NCBI RefSeq assembly: GCF_933775445.1
Contig: NC_065875.1
Span: forward strand, 2,418,001 to 2,482,000
Direction: 5' to 3'
Length of the DNA stretch: 64,000 nt
Origin: Argentina anserina
Lineage: Eukaryota > Streptophyta > Magnoliopsida > Rosales > Rosaceae
Shown: positions 46,505 to 57,935 of the stretch, one piece after another
How the letters are laid out: every line of letters begins with the position of its first letter
How positions within the stretch are numbered: position 1 is the stretch's first letter
Notes under the pieces: generated by a model
Databases searched by the model: none
What the model was told of the DNA's origin: nothing
Seen by the model: only the letters and a program-made list of their open reading frames with translations
Translations under genes and position numbers: made by a program

Positions 46505-47524
46505 TCATGTTTTACATCTTAATTCTGCTATGAAGCATTCCCGATGATAAGTTTCGCCTATACTTTCACAGTACATTGGGATTAACTTCTTTTCTGCACA
46601 TTTACAGAAATCACAGGTGAATTTTCTTGGATTAGGGTAGAAATCACTTATAATATCAAGGGTATTCTGTTTCCAATTGAGAAACTGTAACACAAAGATA
46701 TGACGATATCCTTCATCGATGACTTCTTCTTCTGAACTTTCTGAAGATGTTTTCTCGGAATCATCTTCTGATTGGTACTTAAGAGAATAGACTGAATCAT
46801 TTTCTTCATTAGAATATGCTATTTCAGACCCTTTCAAGTTTGCATACTCAATTGCTTCTTCATATTCTTCGATTAAGGCTCTTGATGATCTTTTATCCTT
46901 TTTTGGACACTCATTTGTATAATGTCATTCTGCTTTGCACAACCAACATCTGTATTTGTTTACTTCTCTTGTAGAACTAGGATTGGTTTTTGTTTTAGGA
47001 ATAAATTTTTCATTTTTCGCCTTCAAGTCTTCTTTTGAAGCGTTTCCAGAAAATTGTACTTCCTTTTAGAAGAGAAATTTTTCTTTCCGACTTTGTTGCT
47101 AGAGAACTTCTTCTTATATTTTCTTTCTGTGTGACATCCCCACTCCGTCCAATATCTTGGGATACATATTTTCAACTCCTCTGAGTTGTTTCTTTGCAGT
47201 TTTGGACTTTTTGTTCTCTACATATTGCTTTCTCAGGAGATCTCTGACTCTTTCTGCAATCCCTCATACTGTAAAGAATGTTAAAGGAATTTTCTCTAGA
47301 GACTGCGCTACTACATCGTTTTAGGGTTCTGGTAGTTTCATGTAGTAGGTTCTTACCAGATCTTAATTACCGATGTCTCCAATAGTGCAATAGTAATTCT
47401 AGAATTTATTGGTGTATTCTTTAAAAAACCTCATATTGCATATACTTAGCTTTTGAATATTTGCCTTGGCTCTCTCCTTCGATTGCTCGCTATGTCCCAT
47501 TATATTTCCGCAAAATTATGCATA
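46505..47524 (-). pseudogene. Caulimovirid coat protein, C-terminal part with zinc knuckle
   Basis: From the CACTA junction downward the minus strand reads through a coat-like helical region (SKERAKANIQKLSI near 47480; ERVRDLLRKQ near 47240) into a basic tract. A CX2CX4HX4C-type knuckle (CWLCKAE.HYTNEC near 46950-46910) follows, then an acidic tail with Ser/Glu runs. A second Cys-rich motif (CDFCKCAEKK, 46617-46588) lies in the last frame. At least five stops interrupt it. The knuckle binds the pregenomic RNA. Confidence 0.82.
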
Positions 47525-47559
47525 TATCACTATGCCAATATTGTCAATATACGACACAT

Positions 47560-48450
47560 ATCAGGCGACATATGTCGGGTTAAGTGTTGTTCGGAGGTTT
47601 GGAGTGACATATATATCTGTATATGTCGTCTGAATAGAGTCATAAATTCAAAGGTTTTTTAAGAGAAAACGAGGGTAATATTAAGGCGACTTATATATGT
47701 CGTGTGAGTTTTACTCTTAATTGTAGAGGGACTCTAAAGTTAACCAAAATATTATGCAACAATTAGACGATAGATTTATGTCGTCTTAGTTTGGAGGTTA
47801 ATTTGGAAGGATATCTCATTTTGACTTCTTCAACTTCCTCTTAAAGACCAATAGTTGACTAAATCAATGATGTTAATCAGACAACATATAAATGTCGTGT
47901 AAATGTCGTGTAAAACATCCCGTAGTTGACTTAAATAGTTGTGACATTCATACTACATGTCGTCTGATATTTGAGCTTCAGTGCTTAAGTTTCATGGATA
48001 CATGAAATGTTGAAATTAGAATACTACTTGATATCCCTCCTAATCTTTTTTGCCTTAGTTACCTATGTATTTAATTAGATAAGACAACATTTATATGTCG
48101 TCTGATATTGGACCTGATTGTTTTAAATCAGACAACATTTAAATGTCATATGATATATAAGCATCATTGCCTAAGTTTCAGCCTTTCATCATTCCCAAAT
48201 ATTTTTGCATTAGTTACCTATGTACTTAACTAGATAAGATGACTTTTATATGTCGTCTGATATTTGATCTCAATGTTTTAATCAAATGACTTTTATATGT
48301 CGTTTGACATATAAGCTTCATTGCCTAAGTTTCAGGGATACTATGTTGAAATTTGAGTACTTGATTTCCCTCCCAAATATTTTTCCCTTAGTTATCTATG
48401 TGCTCAACTAGATAAGAGAACATATCAATGTTGTTTGATGTTGTATGATG
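47560..48450. repeat. Left subterminal repeat array of the CACTA element
   Basis: Degenerate copies of ACATATATGTCGTCTGAT and its reverse recur about every 50-130 bp (for example near 47565, 47610, 47690, 47775, 47880, 47960, 48095, 48255, 48295). They probably serve as transposase binding sites. Confidence 0.82.
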
Positions 48451-48839
48451 TTGTGAGTCCCTATATTTCTAAGTACCTTGTGTAAAGATGGTTAGATAGA
48501 ATTGACGCCGAAGACGAGCTGGGAATTGTAAAGTTCATTTACAAACATTAAGCAGAGTCCAGGAATCGATTTTAAAAGTTGTCAACGAGAAAATTTAGTT
48601 GTAACGGAAAAATAGACCTTACCCTATTAAGAATTCTTAATATCATAAATATGAAATGGACTTTGTTTCTCATCAATAAATTCGTCGAAATAAATTAAGG
48701 TGAGTTTGTTGGCTTAGTGACTTAGTGAAGTTGAAGAGTTGTAAAGTGAAGTTCTCATCGTAAATGTGCGTGTCTAAGAATCTGACTAAAATTATAAGGT
48801 TATTCTGAAATTTAGTCGCAATGACAAAATCGTATTTTA

Positions 48840-50700
48840 TAATAACTACTTAAAAGGGAAGAGAGAAAACCCTAGTCTTCATTTTCTTCTCCTCTTTCTC
48901 TCGGCCGCTCCGCTCTTATTTCTCCCGCTCTCTCTCTCTCTATTCTACCCAATGCCGTTAATGCTACCTCCGGCCACCAACCTACAACGTCGCCACTAAC
49001 AATCGACTCTATGTCTCTCTCTGATCAAAACCCATGTAAAATCGGAGCCATCCACCACCTCCAATCACCTCCGCCTTCACCAGCCAATCTGCCACCGAGA
49101 GTTCTTCTCTCTCTGGCCATGACCTCGCTACACCGCTACCTCTGCTAGATCTAGAGCTAAAGGAGAGTAAAAACCAGAAATCTGGGCAGCCACTGGGGCT
49201 AGGATACCAATCCAGCAACTCCAAGGAAGCCCAGAACAGTGGCTCTTCGATCTCTTCTTTCTGGTATAACATCAATGTTTGCTGCACCTGTTTTGTATGT
49301 GTATATATGTTCTCTTGTGTTTATTTTTAAACGGATGCCTAGAAGTATGTTTCCTTTGCAGGGGTAATTGATTTTGATGGTTAAGGGCATGTTCTTTGGT
49401 GAAAAGAGGTCGAAGAAGGTTAAGCTCACTTTAGCAAAGGCAAGCTAGTTCTTAATCACACTTTCTTGTACTCAGACAAATTTAGTAGATCATGTAAATT
49501 CTTAACTGTGGACGAAACCTAAACCATTTAGGTTCTTCAAAATGTGACTTTGTTTTAATTATGAGCTTACTATCGTACTGGATATTCTTGTACATAAGCT
49601 GGCATTTTAAAATCTGTAGAAAAAGATAAAGTAGAAAATATAAACTTTTGATCAATTTGTGTGAGCATTAGAACCAAGTATATGTAGACAAACTTAGCTA
49701 TACTACTAAGTGCTAACCACACTGCCGACCATGCTACGTTGACTATTACATTGCTACCCAATGCCGGATCCTAAATTAGGGACCAACTACATGAGTTTGG
49801 CGGACATCGATCAAAATTGGCCCTGAGAAAGTTCTATGACTTCATAATGCCCAAGCTCCATACGGGTTGAGGTAAGAGGAAGATAGTGTTTCAAATTTGA
49901 TGTTAATGCATTGATTGATTGGGACTTAAGAGCTACAGACATACTATCCATATCATTAGGTCAATTGCTAAATAAGCTAATGCATCCTCTCCAATAGTGA
50001 AAAGTCTAACCACTGTTTACCATACAGTAATGATTTTATGTTTGCTACTCTAACAAGTAAATGAACATTCAGAAATCAAAATGCTTCTGCTTTCCTCCTC
50101 GATAATAATCATAATACATAATGCTTAAGTATTCATGTTCTTAAAAGTTAAGAAGGATGAGGTATTTATATGTATGACATATGCATTTACTTAATGCCAG
50201 ATCCTAAATTAGGGACCAACTACATGAGTAATTACATCACCATCAACCCCTACTCAACTATGGTAAGAATATAAATACCACCATACTGACAGTAGTATTT
50301 TAATAAAATTACATAGTACGTGGAACCTTTAGTGGCTTATTAATTGAGGTTCTTTGAGGCAATGTGTCTATCTAAATGATCTTGTTCTTGTGGCTGGAAT
50401 AATACTATTGTTTCTGCAACTTGGCAACTATTTGGATTAGATTTAATGTTGGGAGTGTTGAAATCGATCTTATCTCTTTCGCAGGACGCCGTTACAATCC
50501 CATGTTTGTTTTTCTAATTCTAAATTATTCTGTTTTTTGTTTCCAGACTTTGTATGATCAACAAAAATGTCTGGGTGTTCTAGGAGAGCTGAAGTACTAT
50601 TGGAGCAGATTCTATTATGGGAGCAAGTACTTTTGTTGGAAAACAATTAAGCAAATGTTGCAACTCATTGACTACATCCAAAAAATTTAGGTGAAATAGT
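48840..50700 (+). other. CACTA interior with promoter-like leader and short frames
   Basis: Near 48867 AAAACCCTAG (a telo-box-like word) is followed by a pyrimidine-rich leader and a (CT) run at about 48929-48943, as in many plant housekeeping promoters. Short frames (for example 50421-50690) have no known domain. A 35-bp segment ending GGGACCAACTACATGAGT occurs twice (49762-49796 and 50195-50229). It could be a decayed transposase gene or captured host DNA. Confidence 0.4.
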
Positions 50701-51360
50701 CTCTTGATCATGCTTTGGCATTATGTATGCTTATATATGGAATTGTGGATGTATATGTTGTTTAGAGTGACTGATTATGGATGTCAATTTTACTACTTTA
50801 TGAATGGGTAAATTTGATTTCCAGAATGTGTGGTTTATTTGTCCTCTCTAAATGTTACAGTAACAAGAAGAATTGACGTCTAAATTAGAATTGATTCTTA
50901 GGTTTTTTGAAAGTGCAAGCAATATTTTATTCGGATTTCCAGAATATTTTCATGGTTTTAGAATGTGTTATCTTAAAGAAGTAGGGACAACATATATGTG
51001 TAATTTCAGCTGCATAGTACAAATCTTTCAATATCCATTGGCCATTTGATACTAAGATAACACAAATGTGTGCTCTAATGGCTAAATTAACAATAGAAGA
51101 GCAAAACATATGACGTCTGAAGAGTACAACAACACATACGAAAACAAATAAGATGTTAAATGATGTTATATTAACACAGTCGACATATATATGAAAAAAA
51201 AAAGTGTTACATGGTGGATATGTCGTCTTATATCAAATCTTGCGACTAATATATGTTCTTTTAGAAGAATTACAATGACTTTTATATGTCACTAGAAGAC
51301 CTAATTAAACAGCCAAAAGAGGGTTTCAGGCAACCTATGCACATATGTCGCCTCATATTG

Positions 51361-51560
51361 AAAATTCAAATATGTTGCCTAGTAGCATGTCGCTATTATA
51401 ACTATCAGACAACATATAATATCTGTCGCTAAAAAGCATATCAGGCGATATCAGACTTTTTTTTTCTCATATGTCGCCTGATATACTTTCCAGCGACAAA
51501 TATTATATGTCGTCTGATAGCTATAACTGCGACAAGCTACTAGGCGACATATTTGAATTT
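51361..51560. repeat. Long hairpin at the right end of the CACTA element
   Basis: Arms at about 51361-51451 and 51469-51560 are near-perfect inverted repeats of about 90 bp around a T-rich loop. Both arms consist of subterminal motifs. Confidence 0.85.
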
Positions 51561-51611
51561 TCTCCAGCAACAACACATATGTCGCCTGAAGGCATAATTG
51601 GCCTAGTGTAT

Positions 51612-52470
51612 CGGGCATGCAAAGTCTAGGGGATTGTTGGTTTCAGCTAATTTGGTTGCCCAATCAAGCCACTGAGTACTCCTCTTGAAGTATTGATACC
51701 ACTTTTAAACTATTTCGGTCAGAGTTGACTCATAATATACATGAGCTTCAGAATTCTCATATTTTGACAACACTAGAGCTTGGGTTAACCTCAATTTAGT
51801 CACCCAATTGTCTATGGCTTTTCTTTTATCTCCGACCCGGTCTAGGTCTAGATGTACTCCTCTTTCTAATACCGACAATCCCCATTTAGATTCAGTAGGA
51901 ATGAACTTTTGAGAACTTCTTTCTCTAGGTTTTCCTATAGAACTCCTCAAAGAGCTAATCCTTTGGGAAGTTTGATCATATTTCCCCTGATGATCTTAGT
52001 AGGGTAGTCGTGATATTCTGAACTATTGTACTTCCTTGAGGAGAGTTTGATGTATTCACATTCTCTGTATCCATGTTAGAGGATTCACCAGACTCTGCCT
52101 TGGCCTCTTGATACTGAAGAATTTTTCTTCTCTGTTTTCTTATTTTTACTTACAAGATTTGTTGTATGATTTTCTCTAATTCTTCTGCTGACTCACAAGT
52201 TTCCGCTTGTGCATATAGACTCTTCAGTCTTTCAGATTCAAACATTTATATTGGTCTCTTTGTATCCTCTTCCTAGAATGATTCTTCAACAAATATAGAT
52301 TGCCTGGTCCCCGAAGTGCTTCCATATTCATAACTAGAAAATGAAAGTCTATGGAACTGTAGGCTTATCTTTCCTCCCATGTCTTTATATATTGATGATG
52401 TAGTATTCTCACTTTGCTTGATTGGAGGAGTCAGATTCCGCTGTCGTGGAAACATCACCTCATTCAATTT
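51612..52470 (-). pseudogene. Caulimovirid coat protein N-terminal part and linker
   Basis: Frame 51950-51705 (WGLSVLERGVHLDLDRVGDK, then KAIDNWVTKLRLTQALVL) and frame 52467-52273 (NLTPPIKQSENTTSSIYKD) lie between the movement protein and the coat core. They resemble the linker and N-terminal coat region of endogenous caulimovirids by position and general composition. The frame continues toward the CACTA junction at 51612 and resumes at 47524. Confidence 0.65.
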
Positions 52471-52559
52471 TGTAACATGCTCCTACTCGGTATGATTTAT
52501 TGGATTGGTGAGGATGGATGTAGTGATTCCTGGACTATTAAGGAATTTAGTATTTGGTG

Positions 52560-53250
52560 CTACATTCGAGTTCATGAGCTTATAATAGATTCGGTAATCT
52601 ATGGCAAGCTCCATCATTCATTTTTGCAAAGAAATTCCATCTGTCTTGATTCTCAATTTGAGATAGTGTGTTGCATCTCTAAGGTAAGTGGTGAAGTTTG
52701 GAAGAACATTGAAGTATGTAACCTGGTTGCATAAGGAGACTTCTATCATCCCTAACATATTTTTCTTGAAGTCTGTTATCATGTCATCTTGCAAGACGCA
52801 TATGATAGAGCAGTCTATCCCATCTCTGGCTAGTAGTTTTATTCCTACATGTACTGCTCCAATGTGCATGTATGAATAGCCCTTTCGAGCTGTTTCACTT
52901 ACTTCCTTCTGAGTTATTAGCTTGATATCTGTTTTGTCACCTGTCGCAGGAACGGTTAGTTCAAAAATCTTTAACCTGTGAGAATCCAAAAAGGAAAGAA
53001 CCTCTCTTATAGATCTTGTTGAGTCTGAATTTAGGAACTGAGGCTTCCCGTACACTTTATTCTATCTCACATGATTTTTACAGGAATTATGCTCATTTTG
53101 CTAAATACTCTGCTCAACATCTTCATGTTCCTTCTCTCAGTGGAATTAGAGGATTTCCATGTAAAAAGCTTATGTTCAATAAACTTAAGCTTACTTTCTT
53201 CTCATGAGTTGGAAGGTAAGATCACCTTACTAACTACATTTTGAGCTAGT
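52560..53250 (-). pseudogene. Caulimovirid movement protein (30K superfamily)
   Basis: The main frame (53055-52618) contains SIREVLSFLDSHRLKIFELT and KGYSYMHIGAVHVGIKLLAR, the central 30K-superfamily motif with its conserved Asp following (DGIDCSI), then VTYFNVLPNFTTYLRD. Such proteins bind nucleic acid and modify plasmodesmata for cell-to-cell spread. Flanking sequence on both sides is frame-shifted. The upstream part runs toward the solo LTR at 53516. Confidence 0.85.
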
Positions 53251-53515
53251 TGTTCTTCATCAATTTTCTCTGTTCTAGCTTCAGCCTTCATTTTTTCTAC
53301 ACTTTTTTTTGTAGGCGGGAGAGTTTAAGGTTCAACTCCTTGAATTGTTCTTCCAGCTCTATACTTATCTCTTGAAGTTAAGTAATATTATAGTTTTACT
53401 GATGAATTATAGCTTTCAGGTTTTCAGCAAGGCTTTATGAAGTAGGAAGATATAAGTTTTTTGCTTCTTTGTCTCTTTCCTTGAGTTTTACCTCAACCCT
53501 TTGGTTCATCCTATT

Positions 53516-55068
53516 TCTAATACCCGAGATTTTTAAACTCGATTATCGACACATTAGGACTAATTAATCGACATATATCTTAAATGTCAAATATGTAGTT
53601 TAATACATCAATATTAAACTACATGTCGCTACGAGTTCGGAAATGTCAACGGAATATTTTCCGATGCTCGGTTTTATTTTTACGAATTTCCAAAATTTAA
53701 ATTTGCTTTTAAATGTTTTTCTGAAATTATTTTACAAATTTGGGTTTTTGTTTATGAGCTTGAGAAAGGCCAGCCCAGGCCATTTGTTGACCCGAGCCCA
53801 AACCCGGGCACATGTCCTTTTCTTTGTTTTCCTCCACGTTTTCTTCTTCCCCATTTTCTTCTCCTACGTCTTTCTCTTCTTTTTTCTCTCCCACCACATC
53901 GACGGCATCATTCTTTTCCTCCTCGCCTAGTGTTGCCGATCCGGCCACGAATCACACATGCACCACCACCATCAAGTCGTCCTCTTCTTCCTATACCTGA
54001 TGATGTTCATCGATCATCTGTACTGTTCAATTTCCTATTGGATTGAAGTTTAAACAGTACCTGAGCCTTTCATGATTTCCGACGAGATCAAGTAGCTCTG
54101 GCAAGCTTCTTGGACACGATTTGGTGAGCTAGTTCTCTTATTCTAATCCTGGACTGAATTCGTTTTCAATTTCTTCAAATCGGTCAAAATCCACCTCTAT
54201 GTGGCGACGTTTTGGAGCTCCAACAAACTTAGTCCATCTTTTAAGAAACATAAACAAAGCGTAGCCGTGCTATATACATTTTAGCGAAGCCTTGGAAGAG
54301 CAACGATTCCATTTTCATCAGATCCTTTTGGGACTCTACATTTTCAATTCGTGGAGGTAGTAAATCCATTCCATAGCTATTTTGATTGGAAACAAATGCT
54401 TATTTTGTTGTTGTGGAGTTGTTGATAGTATAACTTATCGATTTTATGTGATCGGAGAAGAGTTTTGTTGCCGGAAGTGGAATCGGAGAAATAAAGGTTG
54501 AAAATGTTGGTTTTTACTATTTATAATTAATCTCTTTTACTCTTTTACCGTTTTACTGTTTTACTGTAATGTGAAATTACTAAACTACCCTTGGTAGAAA
54601 GTTACTATTTTAATTTGTTGTTTTACGGTTTTATCCAAAGTTACCTTTTTAGTTTTACTAAATGATTTGAACGTTTTACTTTAACCAAAGGTAACATAGT
54701 GAAAACCAATTTATTTTAAAATGGTGACGATTCACGTAACGTCTAATTTCGACTTAAGTTATTTTCAATTCTCGCCCGATTCGGGAATCGAGAATTCACT
54801 TTAATTAAAAATGTGTCGGTAAATAATAAAGTTGTCGATTCGATTTTAAGTAGCTTTAATATGCTTAAAGTATGTTTTTTATCGCTCGATATTTGAAGTT
54901 AGACTATTTTCAGGTTTTCCGAGATTTAATCGATAATTGGTCAACATGGTTAATTCCTTGTCAACCCAGGAAATATTTGGTCAATAAAAAGTCAACCTTT
55001 GACTTTCTTGATCAATCTAGGAAACCTGAATCAAGTCAATTTACGACACTCGGTCTTTAGTATTAACT

Positions 55069-55112
<44 letters not shown>

Positions 55113-56234
55113 GAGTTGATGCAACGAAATCGTATAAAGCTGGAACAATAATAACAACATTATTTTGGAACTGGAGTAGCATTGAGGATTCTGCACTTTA
55201 ATCCAGGTAGGGTGAGCTAATCCCCTGTGTGAATTTCGTGCCCTTAAATTCATTTTCTATGCCTCGGTAATTGTTTATTGATGAAAATTGCATATGAGAT
55301 TAGAGATGCTAAAACTCGAGGATAGGCGGATTGTGAGATTAGTGTGTAGACCTGAGAGTGAACGAGACCCTAAAATTCCAAGTAATCCTACGATGTCGAT
55401 GACCGTGAACCTCCGGAGGGGCAATGCCCTGCTTATTATTGGATCCATTTGTTACTATTGAGGGCAATCCAATAAATGGACACTCTCACTCCTTTGTTGT
55501 TTCAACAAAGACAGTTGGCCTCGACTTAAGAAGTGACTCATTCGCCTCATAGTCATTAGGATCAGTCACCACTAACTTGATATTATTGATGGTCATCATG
55601 CATGTTTTGAATTGTTTTCTAGTAAATGATAACATAGCCTGATTTTTATTAAATGATTTAAAGCATGTGCTCACATTTAAACTATTTAAGTTTTTATAAA
55701 ATTTAGCCTACCTTACTTTCAAACCACATAGGTGGGCTGGCTCCTACTAGGTGAGCGAGGACGAAGCACACTCCTACTATCGTTTCCTTACAGATTTTAA
55801 ACTTGTTATGGGGCTTAGGAGACGAGAAATTAGGAGTACATCTTCCTCGAGACTTATTTTTTGAAGTTGTTAATTTATTAGCTCTGTTTCTTGTGAATCT
55901 TGTAATGTTTGAGATATAATTTCTAAGGTTGTATGAGTCACCTTTATTTTATTTTTTGGGTTGCCATAGTTGAATTTATTTTAGGCCGGTGACATGTAAC
56001 TCACTTTCCGTTGTTTCAAAATATTGTAAAGCTTGCGTATTCCTTCCAAACGTAATTGTTCATTTGAAAACTTTCTTGCATTTTAAAGTTGTACTTGTGA
56101 ACTTAGTTCTATTGCAAAAAATGTGTACAGCCTTCTAAACTAACGAGTGTTCAAGCGAACTCTATTCGTTTGTTCGCTTGTTAATCCAAATTTTTTAAAT
56201 CAAATACCGTCATTTTTCCTTCCGGGATGTGATA
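53516..56234 (+). mobile_element. Solo LTR F, Ty3/gypsy, 2.72 kb
   Basis: It begins TCTAATACCCGAG (a TGTAATACCC start with one change) and ends CCGGGATGTGATA. Flanks CTATT (53511-53515) and GTATT (56235-56239) are a 5-bp duplication with one change. It holds a (TA)n run (55071-55109) and no coding domain. It lacks the ACCGGG hairpin of the other solo LTRs, so it belongs to a different family. The viral sequence resumes beyond it on the same strand. Confidence 0.78.
55071..55109. repeat. (TA)n microsatellite
   Basis: About 19 TA units inside solo LTR F. Confidence 0.95.
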
Positions 56235-56239
56235 GTATT

Positions 56240-56700
56240 CGGACGATAAGGACTTCTAAATGCTATTTCAGAGTTTCTTAAGCTTTTCTTAGTTCAAACG
56301 CTTGCTCTTGGATGTTATTAGCAAGAGTTTCTATTCAAACTAACTTTTTTCTCTGTGTAGCAGATTTTGCTTTTCGTTGAGGTAGTCGAGCTTTACATCA
56401 AGCATTTCTGATTCTTGTGTTTACCTCTTCAAGTTGATTGATCCTGAGATGAAATCTCTCAAGTTGTACAAGCAGCTTCTTTGCAGCCTTTTTGTTGGAT
56501 AAATGATTTAGGAATTCTATCAAACTTGGTTGAGCTGGGTCAGGTTCTTCAACTCCTATCTCTCGCTGAAAATGAGAGAATTCGTCGTAGAGTGTATTCA
56601 ATACCTTATAAGGGTACTCTATCGAGTATTGATCCCCCTAGATATGTGTTGAATGAAAACACGTTTACCACCTATCAGAATATTTTGTAATACATAAGGA
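56240..56700 (-). pseudogene. Caulimovirid polyprotein N-terminal segment
   Basis: Frame 56601-56398 (MNTLYDEFSHFQREIG, then LIEFLNHLSNKKAAKKLLVQ and LERFHLRINQLEEVN) is helical and coiled-coil-like. It lies just after the primer site and before the movement protein. Its assignment rests on position. Stops follow at 56395 and further down. The ATG may be internal, since similar coding character extends upstream to about 56690. Confidence 0.6.
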
Positions 56701-56792
56701 CTAATAATTTTTTGGTTTGGCTTCTCTCTTGTTAGTTGAGAGAAGGCAATTTTGTGCATAAAACTTTTAGCCTACCTGCTTTTGAGCTAAAC

Positions 56793-56806
56793 AGGCTCTG
56801 ATACCA
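56793..56806 (-). other. Viral primer-binding site (initiator Met-tRNA)
   Basis: TGGTATCAGAGCCT on the minus strand is the exact complement of the initiator Met-tRNA 3' end, the minus-strand primer used by caulimovirids. It lies at the expected start of the viral genome. Confidence 0.85.
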
Positions 56807-57935
56807 GCTAAGGTGAATCTAATCGATGCTCAAAATGTTTAGAGGTCTCGGATCTTCTTCGAAAACATTTTTCAAGCACTATGATATTATCTCTAGTCTA
56901 GTAGATTCTACGTTGGACTCTATAGATGATATCCCAGTAATGTATGGTTATTCTAGCAAGATTACCTCTATATTTTACTAATGTTTTGTATTTTTCTTAT
57001 TCTTCTTGGAATTTTTTCAAAGAAATTTTTGCAAAAGCTAAAAGTTCAAGACTCGAAGTTATTAAGTTTGCAATAATGATAAGAAAATAACTGTTTACCT
57101 TCGAGTAGATGATGAATTTATATATTTGTAGTATGTTAAATAAATAAACTTAGGAATTAAGGCGCACTATGCCCCGTCTGAAGCTTTTGTTTTAGGTTTT
57201 TTTTTACTTCAACAATACTAGGGTAAAAATGTAGATGTGAACAGTACTGAATAATGGTATTGTAGCTGTTGTATCTCATAGAGCAACGTACAGTAGACAA
57301 ACCCAACACATGTATTTTTTTCCCTCCCAGATTTGGGTGGGACATGAGTCCCAACCTCTTTGTTTGTGACTCCGCCCCTGCGTGCATCAAGTCAACGTAC
57401 ATACGTACGCGTAGATGTTAGAACCATGAGAAAATTAATGATAAATCCATTCTTCAAATCCATTTTTCAGATAAACCCACACCCTTTTATTTTTTTAATA
57501 TACACCCAAAACATATATCAACATTCCTTATATAGTTTTTTTTTCTATGATCAATATATTTAAATTATTTAATCAAGTTCACTTTTTTGACATTCTATCT
57601 ATAAATGAAAAGTATCTCCATAACTATAGTTCTTACAACTTTTCAAATGCTATAAACGAGAAACAGTTATAAACATAAAGTAAATGTTCAATTTGGTAAA
57701 TCAGCCTTCTCTTAAGGAATAGTCAAACGAAATAAAAAAAATTATGTTATTTCTATTACTGTCTTAATAGATCAAAGCAAGTCATGAATGCCAAAAACTA
57801 CCAAGTTGTCCTTTATTTATTTTTTCTATTGCAAGGCTATTTGATCATGTTTTTCAGCATATATATATATATATTATTTCATATTTAAAAACATATTTTT
57901 TTTGTCTTTTGATTGTCTAATTTTCCTTTTTCCAA
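56807..57935. other. Intergenic, possibly viral leader at left
   Basis: The first 200-300 bp may belong to the viral leader if the insert is longer than one genome. No feature confirms this. The rest is AT-rich host DNA with no gene seen. Confidence 0.4.

Larger units (their letters stand above)
47528..51608. mobile_element. Non-autonomous CACTA (En/Spm-type) transposon, 4,081 bp
   Basis: The left end is CACTATGCCAATATTG and the right end, read inward, is CACTAGGCCAATTATG. A perfect 3-bp TAT duplication (47525-47527, 51609-51611) flanks it. Both subterminal regions carry many copies, in both orientations, of a motif close to GACATATATGTCGTCTGA, which is typical of CACTA transposase binding arrays. 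No transposase was recognised inside, so it would need a partner in trans. It interrupts the viral coat protein gene. Confidence 0.92.
33200..56806 (-). mobile_element. Endogenous caulimovirid (pararetrovirus) provirus in four pieces
   Basis: Viral pieces lie at about 56806-56240, 53515-51612, 47527-44484 and 35420-33200, all on the minus strand and in genome order: primer site, N-terminal region, movement protein, coat protein, protease, RT, RNase H, a further ORF, promoter, poly(A) signal. They total about 7.7 kb, the size of one caulimovirid genome. The single polyprotein-like order with a downstream ORF recalls the florendovirus/petuvirus group, which is inference. Three transposons separate the pieces, and two of those junctions carry exact target duplications. 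All open frames have stops or shifts, so the copy is defective. The exact outer ends are uncertain. Confidence 0.87.

Noticed and set aside
50421..50690. Plus-strand 89-residue frame inside the CACTA element
   Set aside because: No transposase or host domain could be recognised. It is noted only as part of the element interior.
47560..51600. CRISPR-like array from regularly recurring GACATATATGTCG words
   Set aside because: The spacing is irregular and the copies are degenerate and bidirectional, in a eukaryotic CACTA element with exact ends. They are subterminal transposase sites.
52414..52734. Plus-strand 106-residue frame
   Set aside because: Shadow of the minus-strand viral movement/coat region, which has recognisable motifs.
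53643..54000. Phe/Ser-rich frames
   Set aside because: Pyrimidine-rich leader of solo LTR F, with no domain.
56793..56806. tRNA gene
   Set aside because: The match is only the 14-nt primer complement, without a cloverleaf. The same holds at 37572-37583. No tRNA or rRNA gene was found in the window.
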